The position numbers and the translations under genes were made by a program. Shown here one piece after another: positions 1 to 7,624 of a stretch of 10,368 bases of DNA. The notes below the pieces were generated by a model. That model was not told the origin of the DNA. It worked only from the letters and a program-made list of their open reading frames with translations, and made no database searches. Each line of letters begins with the position of its first letter. Within the stretch, counting starts at the first letter, position 1. Source of the stretch: Lachnospiraceae bacterium UBA1066 (GTDB lineage Bacteria > Bacillota > Clostridia > Lachnospirales > Lachnospiraceae); the NCBI GenBank assembly GCA_002316215.1, contig DCDB01000315.1, forward strand, positions 1-10,368. The letters run 5' to 3'.

Positions 1-617
1 GTAAGGCAGCAGAATTTCATCATGATCATCGGACCTATGGCCACGCAGTGATCGTATCTGACGCCCTTTTCCACCTGCTCGTCAATGACGGTCGTAACGA
101 CCCCTTTGTGCCTATAGGATCCGTCATCTGTTGTAATAAAAAGGTTCCCCGCTACGGCACGCATCTTATCTTCGAAGAAAATAAGCCCCTTCGTCCGGGC
201 TCCGATGATAACATCCGCGTCTGCCCCGTGCTCGTGTAGCCATTTAACCTGAGGATATACAGGCGCTGTTCCGACGCCTCCGGCGACAAAAAGGAATTTT
301 GTATGATGGAGCTTTTCTTCACTCATGGACAAAATAGCAGAAGGTTTACCAAGTGGTCCTACGATATCTTCAAAGAAATCGCCCTCCTGCAGCTCCAGGA
401 ACTTCTCGGTTGAGACCCCGACCGGCTGAAATACGATCGTGACATAACCCTTTTCTCTGTCATAATCACAGATTGTAAGAGGAATGCGCTCTCCTGCCTC
501 GTCCTTTTTTGCGATCAGGAACTGCCCCGGCTCACAATGTCTTGCTACCAGCGGCGCTTCGACATCCATAAGCCATACGACATCGCTTAACTGTTCCTTT
601 TTTATTATCTTGTACAT
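1..617 (-). CDS. nfnA: NADH-dependent ferredoxin:NADP+ oxidoreductase subunit A (NfnA-type FAD/NAD-binding protein), 3' end cut off
   Basis: This is the first 205 codons of a flavoprotein of the family that holds dihydroorotate dehydrogenase electron-transfer subunits, sulfide dehydrogenase and NfnA. NfnA carries FAD and a 2Fe-2S cluster. With NfnB it couples NADH and reduced ferredoxin to NADP+ reduction in the cytoplasm of anaerobes. Visible are the FAD-binding stretch RIPLTICDYD (residues 44-53), the nucleotide-binding loop GGVGTAP (113-119) and TTDDGSYRHKG (162-172). The Cys-rich C-terminal cluster motif would lie beyond the window edge. The start is ATG at 617-615 with GGAAAGG just upstream, 18 nt behind the zinc-ribbon gene and probably co-transcribed with it. 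The RIPLTICDYD wording and absence of any pyr gene here argue for NfnA over PyrK. The expected next gene, nfnB, is outside the window, so the subunit name is inferred. Confidence 0.78.
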   Translation of the reverse strand, partial: MYKIIKKEQLSDVVWLMDVEAPLVARHCEPGQFLIAKKDEAGERIPLTICDYDREKGYVTIVFQPVGVSTEKFLELQEGDFFEDIVGPLGKPSAILSMSEEKLHHTKFLFVAGGVGTAPVYPQVKWLHEHGADADVIIGARTKGLIFFEDKMRAVAGNLFITTDDGSYRHKGVVTTVIDEQVEKGVRYDHCVAIGPMIMMKFCCL

Positions 618-635
618 GGCATCCTTTCCTTTGAT

Positions 636-1751
636 TTAATTATTCACCACATAAGTTTCACTTGTCGGAATACTTATTTTCCCGTTTTCATCCTGTATTA
701 TAACTGAAAAGATATGGGTACCGGAAGTCATTTTCACAGGAACGGTATAAAGCGTGCTGTTAATTGTAGGAGTAGCATCAAATGCATAATAAGCTTTACA
801 TCCGGAGGGCACGGTTACCGTTATAGTCGTTCCGGCCGTATAATCTCCGGACGCAGGTGTTACTGCCGGAGGATTCGGCCGGACAAGGGTGACGTTGTAT
901 ACATGAAGGACGACATCGCTTTTTATGCCTTTTTCATTGATGGCAATGGCTCTTATTTCATTCCGCCCTTCGGAAGTCGCAATCGGGTTCTTATATACGG
1001 TGCTGCTTTCCGTCGGATCCGTTCCGTCGGTCGTATAATAAACCGTATCTCCCTCATCCGCGGACAGACTTACCTGGATCTTTGTTTTATAAGTGCCTTC
1101 AGCCGGAGAAAATGCAGGACTGCTGCAGATATAATCAGCATAGCTTGTTCGTACGGTTTCGCTTTCACAGTCATCCATAAGATTCTTTATCGAATCTTTA
1201 TCACCTTCCATCTCAAAGATGGCGATGAGATCTCCGTAGGCTTCGATATTTTCGGGATCTGTTCCGATTATGGAGCGAAGTGTCTGTTTCGCGGTGCCGT
1301 AATCCTTCTGGGCCATCAGAATAGAGGCCTGAAGAAGCTTTGCTTCCAGGGATTCGGGATTGAGACGAAGAGCCTGCTTGGCATATTCCAGGGCGTCAGC
1401 ATAATTTTTGCTGTCATACGTTTCCCTGGACATACGCATCTGGTAATCAAAATCATTATGGTTTTTATTGTCTATATAGTATTTTGCGAAAAAAGCCAAT
1501 ATAACGCAGCCTACAATGATGAGAAGCGTGATGAGGATGCCCTTCCACACGCTTTTTTTCTTCTTTTTAACCTTGGGGATTTCCTGCTTTTTTTCCTGTT
1601 CCTCTTTTAATTTGTTCTGTATATTCTGCTGCTTGAGCATATACTCAACAGAATTATAATTATAATCGGGAACAAGCTGCACTTCCGCATGACATACCGG
1701 ACACCTTAGCTCTCCGTTCGGAATTTCAGCTCCGCAAATCCTGCATTTCAT
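636..1751 (-). CDS. Uncharacterised zinc-ribbon, single-pass membrane, TPR and chitobiase-like domain protein
   Basis: I do not know the function of this 371-residue protein. In order it shows an N-terminal zinc ribbon with Cys 3, 6, 17 and 20 (CxxC pairs), a Gln/Glu/Lys-rich stretch, a lysine cluster (about 60-66), one membrane helix (about 71-89), two to three TPR-like helical pairs (about 102-196), and two tandem beta domains resembling the chitobiase/beta-hexosaminidase C-terminal family (about 210-287 and 290-369). The first beta domain holds the typical YYTTDGTDPT (238-247); the second has a worn copy, YYAFDATPT. Positive charge before the helix suggests the zinc ribbon is cytoplasmic and the TPR and beta domains lie outside, which fits a sensor or envelope scaffold. 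The start chosen is ATG 1751-1749, preceded by GGAGTG with 9 nt spacing and giving a natural MKCRICG start. GTG at 1763-1761 would add four residues and overlap the ftsK stop by 4 nt. It lies between ftsK and nfnA. Confidence 0.85.
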   Translation of the reverse strand: MKCRICGAEIPNGELRCPVCHAEVQLVPDYNYNSVEYMLKQQNIQNKLKEEQEKKQEIPKVKKKKKSVWKGILITLLIIVGCVILAFFAKYYIDNKNHNDFDYQMRMSRETYDSKNYADALEYAKQALRLNPESLEAKLLQASILMAQKDYGTAKQTLRSIIGTDPENIEAYGDLIAIFEMEGDKDSIKNLMDDCESETVRTSYADYICSSPAFSPAEGTYKTKIQVSLSADEGDTVYYTTDGTDPTESSTVYKNPIATSEGRNEIRAIAINEKGIKSDVVLHVYNVTLVRPNPPAVTPASGDYTAGTTITVTVPSGCKAYYAFDATPTINSTLYTVPVKMTSGTHIFSVIIQDENGKISIPTSETYVVNN

Positions 1752-1759
1752 AAATTTGT

Positions 1760-4468
1760 TCACTCCGCCTTACTGAAATCTTCAAATTCTTCCATCGTCA
1801 TCAGTATCTTTCTGGGCTTTGTACCTTCTTCTTCGCCTACGACACCGGCTTCGCAGAGCTGATCCATAATCCTTGCTGCACGGTTGAAGCCTATTTTAAA
1901 AACTCGCTGGAGCATGCCAATAGAAGCTTTATCTTTTTCGATAATAAATTTTCCCGCTTCCCCGAAATATTCATCCCTTTCATTTTCAGAAGAGGATCCG
2001 GAAACAGGAGAATTATTAATAGTTTCAGTTATTTTTTCCTCAACGTCTTTATTATACACCCGTTCATTGCTTTGTGAAGAAAGAAATTTGACCACCTCGG
2101 TAATATCATTATCCGAAACAAAAGCGCCCTGAACACGGGCAGGCTTTGAATATCCCTGCGGGTAAAAAAGCATATCTCCTTTGCCGAGAAGTTTTTCCGC
2201 ACCGTTCATATCGAGAATGGTACGGCTGTCGACACCGGAGGATACAGAAAGAGCAATCCTGGAAGGCATGTTGGCTTTAATGAGACCCGTTACGACATTG
2301 ACGGAAGGACGCTGGGTCGCAATAATCAGATGAAGCCCGGCTGCGCGCGCCAGCTGCGCGAGGCGGCAGATAGCGTCTTCCACTTCTCCCGGAGCCACCA
2401 TCATAAGATCTGCGAGCTCATCGACGATAATGACAATCTGCGGAAGCCGCTTAAGCTTTTCTGTTCCTTCCGCGGCTTCACTGTTTAAATGGTCAATCCG
2501 CTCATTGTAAGCACGGACATCGCGGACGCCGCTGTATTCGGCAAATTTGTTGTAGCGGTCCGTCATTTCCTGGACGGCCCAGTTAAGCGCGCCGGCGGCC
2601 TTCTTCGGATCTGTCACGACAGGAATAAGAAGGTGCGGAATACCGTCATAGATCTTAAGCTCAACGACCTTAGGGTCGATCATCAGCATGCGTACCTGAT
2701 CCGGCGTCGACTTGAACAGGATACTCATGATCAGTGTATTTATGCATACGGATTTACCGGATCCGGTGGCCCCGGCAATCAGCAGATGAGGCATTTTCTC
2801 AATATCGGCAATAACAGGCTTACCGCCTATATCCTTGCCGACGGCAAAAGCAAGAGTTGCTTTGCAGCTTCTGTATTCCTGCGAATCAATAAGGTCCCTG
2901 AAGAACACGGGGGAATTTTCTTTGTTCGGAACTTCAATTCCTACAGCGGCTTTTCCCGGGATCGGAGCTTCAATGCGGATATCCGCTGTTGCCAGATTGA
3001 GCTTGATGTCATCTGAAAGGGCAAGGATCCGGCTGACCTTGACACCCTGCTCCGGCTGCAATTCATATCTGGTAACGGTAGGCCCGCGGCTCACATTTGT
3101 CACACGCACATTGACGCCGAAATCCATGAAAATCTGCTGAAGTTTTGCTGCCGTATCCATTAAGGTCTGACGCGAATCGCCCGCCTGTACTGTACCCTTG
3201 GTAAGCAGGGAAGAAGAAGGAAGACGGTAAACCGGCTTATCCGCTTCTTTTCTGGTGATTTCATCACGGATAGAAGCCGCACCTTTTTCGATATCTTCTT
3301 TTGAGGATTTCGTCTTTTTATTCGAAGAAGCGTAGCCCGGGATAACCTCATCTTCTTCGTCATGAAGAACGGTTTTTTCATTCGCGTCATTCCCGTTCTT
3401 CGTTTTCGCATCAACGTTTTCTGCCTTTTGAGACTTTTCAGATGTATCCGTAAGGGCGTCCTTTACACCTGTTCTGTCTTTTGACGTATCCGAAGCCTTT
3501 TCGGCATTCTTTGCCCCGGAAAGCACACCGCGGAGGAAAAGCGGCATTCCTGCAGCTTTTTTTATGTCAGGCGCCGGTGTATCCGTTTTTACCGGCTGTG
3601 CAACACCTTCGATCGTTATAGAATCCAGGTTAAGCGCCGGTGTGTCTGCAGCTGCATTTTCTGAAGAAGCCTCCGGCGTGCTGACCGTATCTTTTGCCGC
3701 TTTTCTGGAAAAACCGGAAGCGATATCAGAGGAGGAATGTTTTGCAGATGCTTTTTTCCCGGCTTCTGTCTCCGCATATTCTGCGGCTTTTTTCTTTAGA
3801 GTCTCTTCTTCCAGCTTTGCCATTGCAGCTTTTCTTAATTCGTCCTGCCTTGCTTTTCTTATAGCACGCTTTTTACGTGTTTCCTCGCGGTTCACTTTTG
3901 CCCGGCGCGCTGCATGGACGCTTCTTTGTCCGAGGTTTGTAAGAATGGGTCTCTGCGTCATAATAATGACGGCGATAACGATACCGGCAATGGTAAGGAT
4001 ATAGGCACCGATCAGGCTGAAGGCGCGGGCAAATGCATAAACGATAGCCCCTCCGATTATTCCTCCGCCGGTGTGATCCTCGGCCGATATCGCATAATAG
4101 TCCATGATCTTAGTGGATTTATTAAACTCGCCCATGGTAATCAGCTGCATGAAAGCACATAGGAAAATAAAAAAAAGTATCCCGCCGGTCATTTTCCGGC
4201 GCACGAGCGGATTTTTACGATTGGCTGCGGAAAATGAGAAACCGAAGAAAAAAGCAAAAGGGAAGACAAAAGACATGACACCGAAAAGCCCGAAAAAGAA
4301 AGTTCCGACACAGGCCCCGACAGGACCGCCCAGACCTAAATTGCTTATAAAAAGCAGGATTGAAACGGCCATCACAAGACACAGGACAATCTCGAGGCGG
4401 ATTCCTCCGTTTGCATTTTCAATTTTCTTTTTTGAAGCTGATTTTCTTCTTTTTTTGTTTGAAGCCAT
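1760..4468 (-). CDS. ftsK: FtsK/SpoIIIE-type septal DNA translocase
   Basis: This 902-residue protein is a hexameric ATP-driven DNA pump that moves chromosome ends through the closing septum (or into the forespore if the host sporulates). A basic N-terminus is followed by about four membrane helices between residues 24 and 170, which fits membrane-bound FtsK/SpoIIIE rather than the soluble SftA type. A long hydrophilic linker rich in Ala, Lys, Ser and Glu covers about 180-410. The motor follows: Walker A GATGSGKS (566-573), Walker B IVIIVDELADL (678-688) and ATQRPSVNVVTGLIKANMPS (717-736), typical of the family. The C-terminal gamma winged helix, which reads orienting DNA sequences, covers about 833-898 and includes ASIGMLQRVFKIGFNRAARI (848-867). 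ATG 4468-4466 has GAGG 6 nt upstream. Only a 100-nt gap separates it from uppP, and the zinc-ribbon gene follows directly. Family assignment is secure; whether it acts in sporulation cannot be told here. Confidence 0.97.
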   Translation of the reverse strand: MASNKKRRKSASKKKIENANGGIRLEIVLCLVMAVSILLFISNLGLGGPVGACVGTFFFGLFGVMSFVFPFAFFFGFSFSAANRKNPLVRRKMTGGILFFIFLCAFMQLITMGEFNKSTKIMDYYAISAEDHTGGGIIGGAIVYAFARAFSLIGAYILTIAGIVIAVIIMTQRPILTNLGQRSVHAARRAKVNREETRKKRAIRKARQDELRKAAMAKLEEETLKKKAAEYAETEAGKKASAKHSSSDIASGFSRKAAKDTVSTPEASSENAAADTPALNLDSITIEGVAQPVKTDTPAPDIKKAAGMPLFLRGVLSGAKNAEKASDTSKDRTGVKDALTDTSEKSQKAENVDAKTKNGNDANEKTVLHDEEDEVIPGYASSNKKTKSSKEDIEKGAASIRDEITRKEADKPVYRLPSSSLLTKGTVQAGDSRQTLMDTAAKLQQIFMDFGVNVRVTNVSRGPTVTRYELQPEQGVKVSRILALSDDIKLNLATADIRIEAPIPGKAAVGIEVPNKENSPVFFRDLIDSQEYRSCKATLAFAVGKDIGGKPVIADIEKMPHLLIAGATGSGKSVCINTLIMSILFKSTPDQVRMLMIDPKVVELKIYDGIPHLLIPVVTDPKKAAGALNWAVQEMTDRYNKFAEYSGVRDVRAYNERIDHLNSEAAEGTEKLKRLPQIVIIVDELADLMMVAPGEVEDAICRLAQLARAAGLHLIIATQRPSVNVVTGLIKANMPSRIALSVSSGVDSRTILDMNGAEKLLGKGDMLFYPQGYSKPARVQGAFVSDNDITEVVKFLSSQSNERVYNKDVEEKITETINNSPVSGSSSENERDEYFGEAGKFIIEKDKASIGMLQRVFKIGFNRAARIMDQLCEAGVVGEEEGTKPRKILMTMEEFEDFSKAE
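1761..1766 (-). promoter_or_regulatory. Ribosome binding site GGAGTG deciding the start of the zinc-ribbon gene
   Basis: On the minus strand GGAGTG lies 9 nt before ATG 1751-1749. The rival start GTG (1763-1761) lies inside this very motif and has only a weak AAGG at 1771-1768 with 4 nt spacing. The site overlaps the ftsK stop codon TGA (1762-1760), so translation of the two genes is probably coupled. Confidence 0.5.
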
Positions 4469-4568
4469 TTCCTACCTCGAATTTATTATATGATGCCGGA
4501 TTACAAGAATAAAATTGCGATGGAGCAATCAGGAACATCATAGGTGCCAAAAGCGTATCGGCATCTGT
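4469..4568 (-). other. 100-nt gap between uppP and ftsK with small inverted repeats
   Basis: This is the largest gap inside the gene block. On the minus strand it holds a perfect 7-bp inverted repeat GATGCCG (4565-4559) / CGGCATC (4498-4492). A nearer imperfect partner for the same left arm is GGCACC (4548-4543). There is also a small hairpin ATTGC/GCAAT (4529-4525 / 4518-4514) followed by a T-rich run, too weak to call a terminator. A TATAAT stands at 4490-4485, but so close to the start codon that a transcript from it would lose part of the ribosome binding site. I see no small gene here. A ftsK leader or promoter region is possible but unproven. Confidence 0.4.
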
Positions 4569-5444
4569 TTATTTCAAAAAGCTTGCCGAAACCGTAATGC
4601 AGCCGATGAAAAAGCAATATACCGCAAAATTTTTCAGCTTCCGCTGCTGCACGATGCTGAGCATCTTTTTAATGCAGAAAAAACCGACAATGCAGGCCGT
4701 GACAGCGCCTGCGGCGCTATAGCCCCAGAGCTTCGGATCGACGGAGCCTGCCGTTTTTGCCTGTGCGATTTCAAAAATAAGGGCACCGATGATCGCGGGG
4801 ATCGACAGTAAAAATGAAAAGCGCACTGCCAGCTTTTTATTGAACCCGCAGAGAATACCGGCGGAAATCGTGGCGCCCGAACGTGAGAAGCCCGGCATGA
4901 CGGAAACTCCCTGGACAATACCCACAAGAACGGCCTGCCAGTAAGGCACATCCTTCGGGATCTTATTTCCCGGTTTCACCATATCCACGACGATCAATAC
5001 GATGCCGGACAGAAAAAAACCGACGCCCGTATAAAGAAGGGAAGAAAAGCTTTTTTGGGCGATACCGTTTAAGAGATAGCCGATTAGAGCCGTCGGGATT
5101 GTGGCTACGACAATCAGAACCGCAAACTTTCTGTAATTTGTCGAAATGACTTTTACGTATTTCGGCTCATCCTGCGTCCTTGCGGAATGCAGAAACAGAG
5201 TGAGATTAATCCAGATATCTCTTAAGATACGGATCGTTTCAACAATAAGCCTCTGAACGTCCTTCTGCATGGCTGCGATAACTGCAACGAGAGTGCCGAT
5301 ATGGAGAAAGACGTCAAATAAAAAGATATTTGTATCGATATTAAGCAGGTGTTCGCAGACCGCAAGATGCCCAGAGGAGCTGATGGGGAAAAACTCCGTC
5401 AGCCCCTGAACCGCTCCCAGGAAAATCGATTGTAAAAATCCCAT
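4569..5444 (-). CDS. uppP: Undecaprenyl-diphosphatase (BacA/UppP family)
   Basis: This 291-residue integral membrane phosphatase converts undecaprenyl diphosphate to undecaprenyl phosphate, the lipid carrier for peptidoglycan and other wall polymers; extra copies are known to raise bacitracin resistance. Both family signatures are present: EFFPISSSGH (residues 17-26) and PGFSRSGATIS (184-194). Glu17, Ser23, His26 and Arg188 match the E. coli catalytic residues Glu21, Ser27, His30 and Arg174. The position equal to E. coli Glu17 is Gln13, as in many homologues that read VQGLTEF. Hydrophobic stretches fit a multi-pass protein, for example about 107-125, 136-155, 168-183, 208-226 and 243-260. ATG 5444-5442 is preceded by GAGAGG with 6 nt spacing, 47 nt behind yebC. 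With alr it gives this block a cell-wall theme. Confidence 0.96.
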   Translation of the reverse strand: MGFLQSIFLGAVQGLTEFFPISSSGHLAVCEHLLNIDTNIFLFDVFLHIGTLVAVIAAMQKDVQRLIVETIRILRDIWINLTLFLHSARTQDEPKYVKVISTNYRKFAVLIVVATIPTALIGYLLNGIAQKSFSSLLYTGVGFFLSGIVLIVVDMVKPGNKIPKDVPYWQAVLVGIVQGVSVMPGFSRSGATISAGILCGFNKKLAVRFSFLLSIPAIIGALIFEIAQAKTAGSVDPKLWGYSAAGAVTACIVGFFCIKKMLSIVQQRKLKNFAVYCFFIGCITVSASFLK

Positions 5445-5491
5445 GAATATCCTCTCACTCTTTCTTCATTTCAGAATTGCCGGAAGGAATT

Positions 5492-6226
5492 TTACTCTTC
5501 CTCATCCCAGTTGTGATATACATACTGTACGTCATCACTTTCGTCAAGCAGATCCAGTATCCGTTCGAGCGAGCCTCTGTCCTGAGGATTGGAAAGAGAA
5601 ACATAATTCTGAGGTATTTCCGTTACCTCGGCTTCCGCCATTGGGATATTCTTTGCCTTCAGAGCCTTTTCTACGGCTTCAAAAGCATCCGGAGAAGTGA
5701 TGACTTCATAGCTGTCATCTTCTTCTTTGAAATCTTCCGCTCCGGCATCAAGAGCCTCCATCATGAGATCGTCGGCACTTAACGGACATTCCTCTTTATC
5801 GATGATGATCTGTCCTTTTTCATCAAACATGAAGGATACGCAGCCCGGCGTCCCGATATTGCCGTTTCCCTTGGAAAAAGCGCTTCTGACATCGGCAGCT
5901 GTACGGTTCTTATTATCCGTAAGCGTTTTCACGATAATGGCGATTCCGCCCGGACCGTACCCCTCATAGTTTATATATTCGTAATTGGTGCTGTTGGCAT
6001 CGCCGGCTGCTTTCTTAATGCCGCGGTCAATGGTATCGTTCGGCATATTGGCTGCTTTAGCCTTTGCGACAACCGTGGCAAGCTTGAAGTTGTTGGACGG
6101 GTCTGGTCCGCCCTCTTTAACGGCAACGGCGATTTCACGTCCGAGAATCGTGAATACCTTTCCTTTTGCAGCGTCGTTTCTCTCTTTCTTATGTTTTATG
6201 TTTGCGAATTTTGAATGTCCTGACAT
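5492..6226 (-). CDS. yebC: YebC/PmpR/TACO1 family protein
   Basis: This 244-residue cytoplasmic protein begins with the family's hallmark MSGHSKFANIKHKKERNDAA and continues with GREIAVAVKEGGPDP (29-43), NMPNDTIDRGIKKAAG (60-75), YEGYGPGGIAIIVKTLTDNKNRT (88-109, described by its ends Y88 and T109) and FSKGNGNIGTPGCVSFMF (117-134). Length and order match the family. Members were long called DNA-binding transcription regulators; mitochondrial TACO1 is a translational activator, and recent work ties bacterial members to helping ribosomes through difficult, proline-rich stretches. The C-terminus is strongly acidic. The start ATG (6226-6224) has AGGAGAGG upstream. Both this site and the first 31 nt lie inside the 3' end of the preceding CBS-domain gene, which suggests coupled translation. 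Family membership is certain; the precise cellular role is not. Confidence 0.96.
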   Translation of the reverse strand: MSGHSKFANIKHKKERNDAAKGKVFTILGREIAVAVKEGGPDPSNNFKLATVVAKAKAANMPNDTIDRGIKKAAGDANSTNYEYINYEGYGPGGIAIIVKTLTDNKNRTAADVRSAFSKGNGNIGTPGCVSFMFDEKGQIIIDKEECPLSADDLMMEALDAGAEDFKEEDDSYEVITSPDAFEAVEKALKAKNIPMAEAEVTEIPQNYVSLSNPQDRGSLERILDLLDESDDVQYVYHNWDEEE

Positions 6227-7566
6227 GGTTCCTCTCCTTTTTTCTTCGGTAAGCGTTCAATTCTTACCTTTTTGATTGTGTGATTTTCAACTTTCAATAT
6301 TCGGAACAGGAATTTTTTTCCTGTAACCATCTTGTCTTTCGCTGAAGGGATATGCCCCAGCATGCCTGTAAGATAACCGTTCAGGGTTTCGTATTCTTCC
6401 CCGCTGAAATCATAGTGGAGAACTTCGCCTGCTTTTTCCAGTGGTGTAAGCCCGTCCATAATGATACTGTCGTCAAATTCACGCTGTATAAACGGATCAT
6501 CCGCGTCATATTCATCAAGGATGCTGCCGACGATTTCCTCGAGAATATCTTCCATGGCCACTACGCCTGAAGTCTGGCCGTATTCATCGACGACAACGGC
6601 CAGATGGACTTTCTGTGTTCTCATGTATTGAAAAATGCTTTCAATGCTCCTTGTTTCGGGAAAAATGGCAGCTTCCCGGATAAGAGACGTTATATCCGTT
6701 ATCGGTACGTTTTTATTTTCCGGATGCCTGGTATACTCATTCATGGCATCTTTAAAATGAATGATCCCGCAGATATTATCGATATTGCCGCTGTAAACAG
6801 GATATCTGGAGTTGCGTCCCTTCAGCATAAAATCAACGGCCTCGTCCAAAGCGGCATTTCCGTCGATAGCGGCGATCTGATTTCTGTGCGTCATGACATC
6901 TCTCGCCGTCGTATCACCGAAGGCCATGATGTTCTGGATCATTTCGGCTTCATTTTTCTTAATGACGCCGTGTTCATTCGCTTCATCCACAATGGAAATG
7001 ATTTCACCTTCGGTCACGACATCCCCGGTTTTATGAGGGTCGACTCCTAAAAGACGAAGGAGGGCATTGGCAAGCCCGATCTGCGGAACGGTTACCGGTT
7101 TTAACAAAAGAACCAGAAAGTGAACAAATGAAACCGTCCGGTAAAGCGAAGCATTAGGATGCTGCCTGGCCAGTTTTTTCGGCAAAAGACAGCAAAGTGC
7201 AAGCAATACTGTAAGAGAAGCCCATACTACAAGGACATAGGAAACGGTTTTTGCCTGGGCAAAAGAAGGAAAAAACGCCAGGATCGTCTCTTTAAGAAGC
7301 TCCGAGAAATACCTGAGGCTGACAAATGAAAGAATGACGGCGGACAGTACTGTAACGGAATATAGTGTCTGGACAAAAAGCAGCGGTTCATCAATTACTT
7401 TCAGAAGCCGTATGGATTTTTTATCGCCCTCGCCGGCTTTCTCCTCGACTTCGGTTTCATCTGCATTATTTAAAGCCGCCGAAAAAGCAAACAGGATTCC
7501 ATTTAGTACCAAAAAAACTATTATTACCAGTAAGGCCCCAATGGGGCCGGTACTGCCATCCTCCAT
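6196..7566 (-). CDS. CNNM/CorC (HlyC/CorC family) CBS-domain membrane protein with a divergent membrane part
   Basis: This 456-residue protein has the CNNM/CorC order: membrane domain (DUF21) with helices near 8-31, 66-84, about 106-128 and 145-160; a CBS pair at about 220-350; and a C-terminal transporter-associated domain at about 362-440. The second CBS unit carries the standard VVVDEYGQTSGVVAMEDILE (324-343). Family members are Mg2+/Co2+ export or homeostasis proteins, and some are labelled hemolysins. The membrane domain is unusual: where the family commonly has SASETA it reads SAALNN (29-34), and the common GE-x-x-PK is CCLLPK (125-130). The acidic residues of these motifs are therefore missing and transport cannot be assumed. 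ATG 7566-7564 follows AGGGAG with 6 nt spacing, 58 nt behind alr. The last 31 nt overlap the start of yebC. Metal ion, direction and any activity are inference only. Confidence 0.92.
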   Translation of the reverse strand: MEDGSTGPIGALLVIIVFLVLNGILFAFSAALNNADETEVEEKAGEGDKKSIRLLKVIDEPLLFVQTLYSVTVLSAVILSFVSLRYFSELLKETILAFFPSFAQAKTVSYVLVVWASLTVLLALCCLLPKKLARQHPNASLYRTVSFVHFLVLLLKPVTVPQIGLANALLRLLGVDPHKTGDVVTEGEIISIVDEANEHGVIKKNEAEMIQNIMAFGDTTARDVMTHRNQIAAIDGNAALDEAVDFMLKGRNSRYPVYSGNIDNICGIIHFKDAMNEYTRHPENKNVPITDITSLIREAAIFPETRSIESIFQYMRTQKVHLAVVVDEYGQTSGVVAMEDILEEIVGSILDEYDADDPFIQREFDDSIIMDGLTPLEKAGEVLHYDFSGEEYETLNGYLTGMLGHIPSAKDKMVTGKKFLFRILKVENHTIKKVRIERLPKKKGEEPCQDIQNSQT

Positions 7567-7624
7567 ATATTTCTCCCTGGAAGCAAACCGCTCCGAATGT
7601 GATTTTTAAAATATAGCATCTTTA
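7567..7624 (-). other. 58-nt gap between alr and the CBS-domain gene
   Basis: This short AT-rich spacer holds the ribosome binding site AGGGAG (7578-7573) of the CBS-domain gene. I see no hairpin followed by a T run and no convincing pair of promoter boxes, so read-through from alr is likely. Confidence 0.4.

Noticed and set aside
1..617. PyrK (dihydroorotate dehydrogenase electron-transfer subunit) reading of the partial gene
   Set aside because: Same superfamily, but the RIPLTICDYD wording and the lack of pyrimidine genes nearby fit NfnA better. The missing C-terminus and downstream gene would settle it.
714..1610. 298-codon open frame on the plus strand
   Set aside because: It lies wholly antisense to the zinc-ribbon/TPR gene, has no recognisable domain and an odd Arg/Ile/Phe/Cys-rich make-up typical of an antisense shadow.
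2489..3016. 175-codon open frame on the plus strand
   Set aside because: Antisense to the ftsK motor domain, whose Walker motifs prove the minus-strand reading; no own ribosome binding site or domain seen.
3160..3930. Repetitive Lys/Ala/Ser/Glu-rich stretch in ftsK as a repeat element or frameshift
   Set aside because: It is the normal low-complexity linker of FtsK proteins; the frame stays open and no exact DNA repeat is seen.
4485..4490. TATAAT on the minus strand as a ftsK promoter
   Set aside because: Only 16 nt from the start codon, so a transcript would begin inside or at the ribosome binding site, and no acceptable -35 box stands 16-18 nt upstream.
4511..4529. Hairpin ATTGC/GCAAT followed by a T-rich run as a uppP terminator
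   Set aside because: The stem has only five base pairs, mostly weak, and the T run is interrupted; far weaker than the terminator before nnr.
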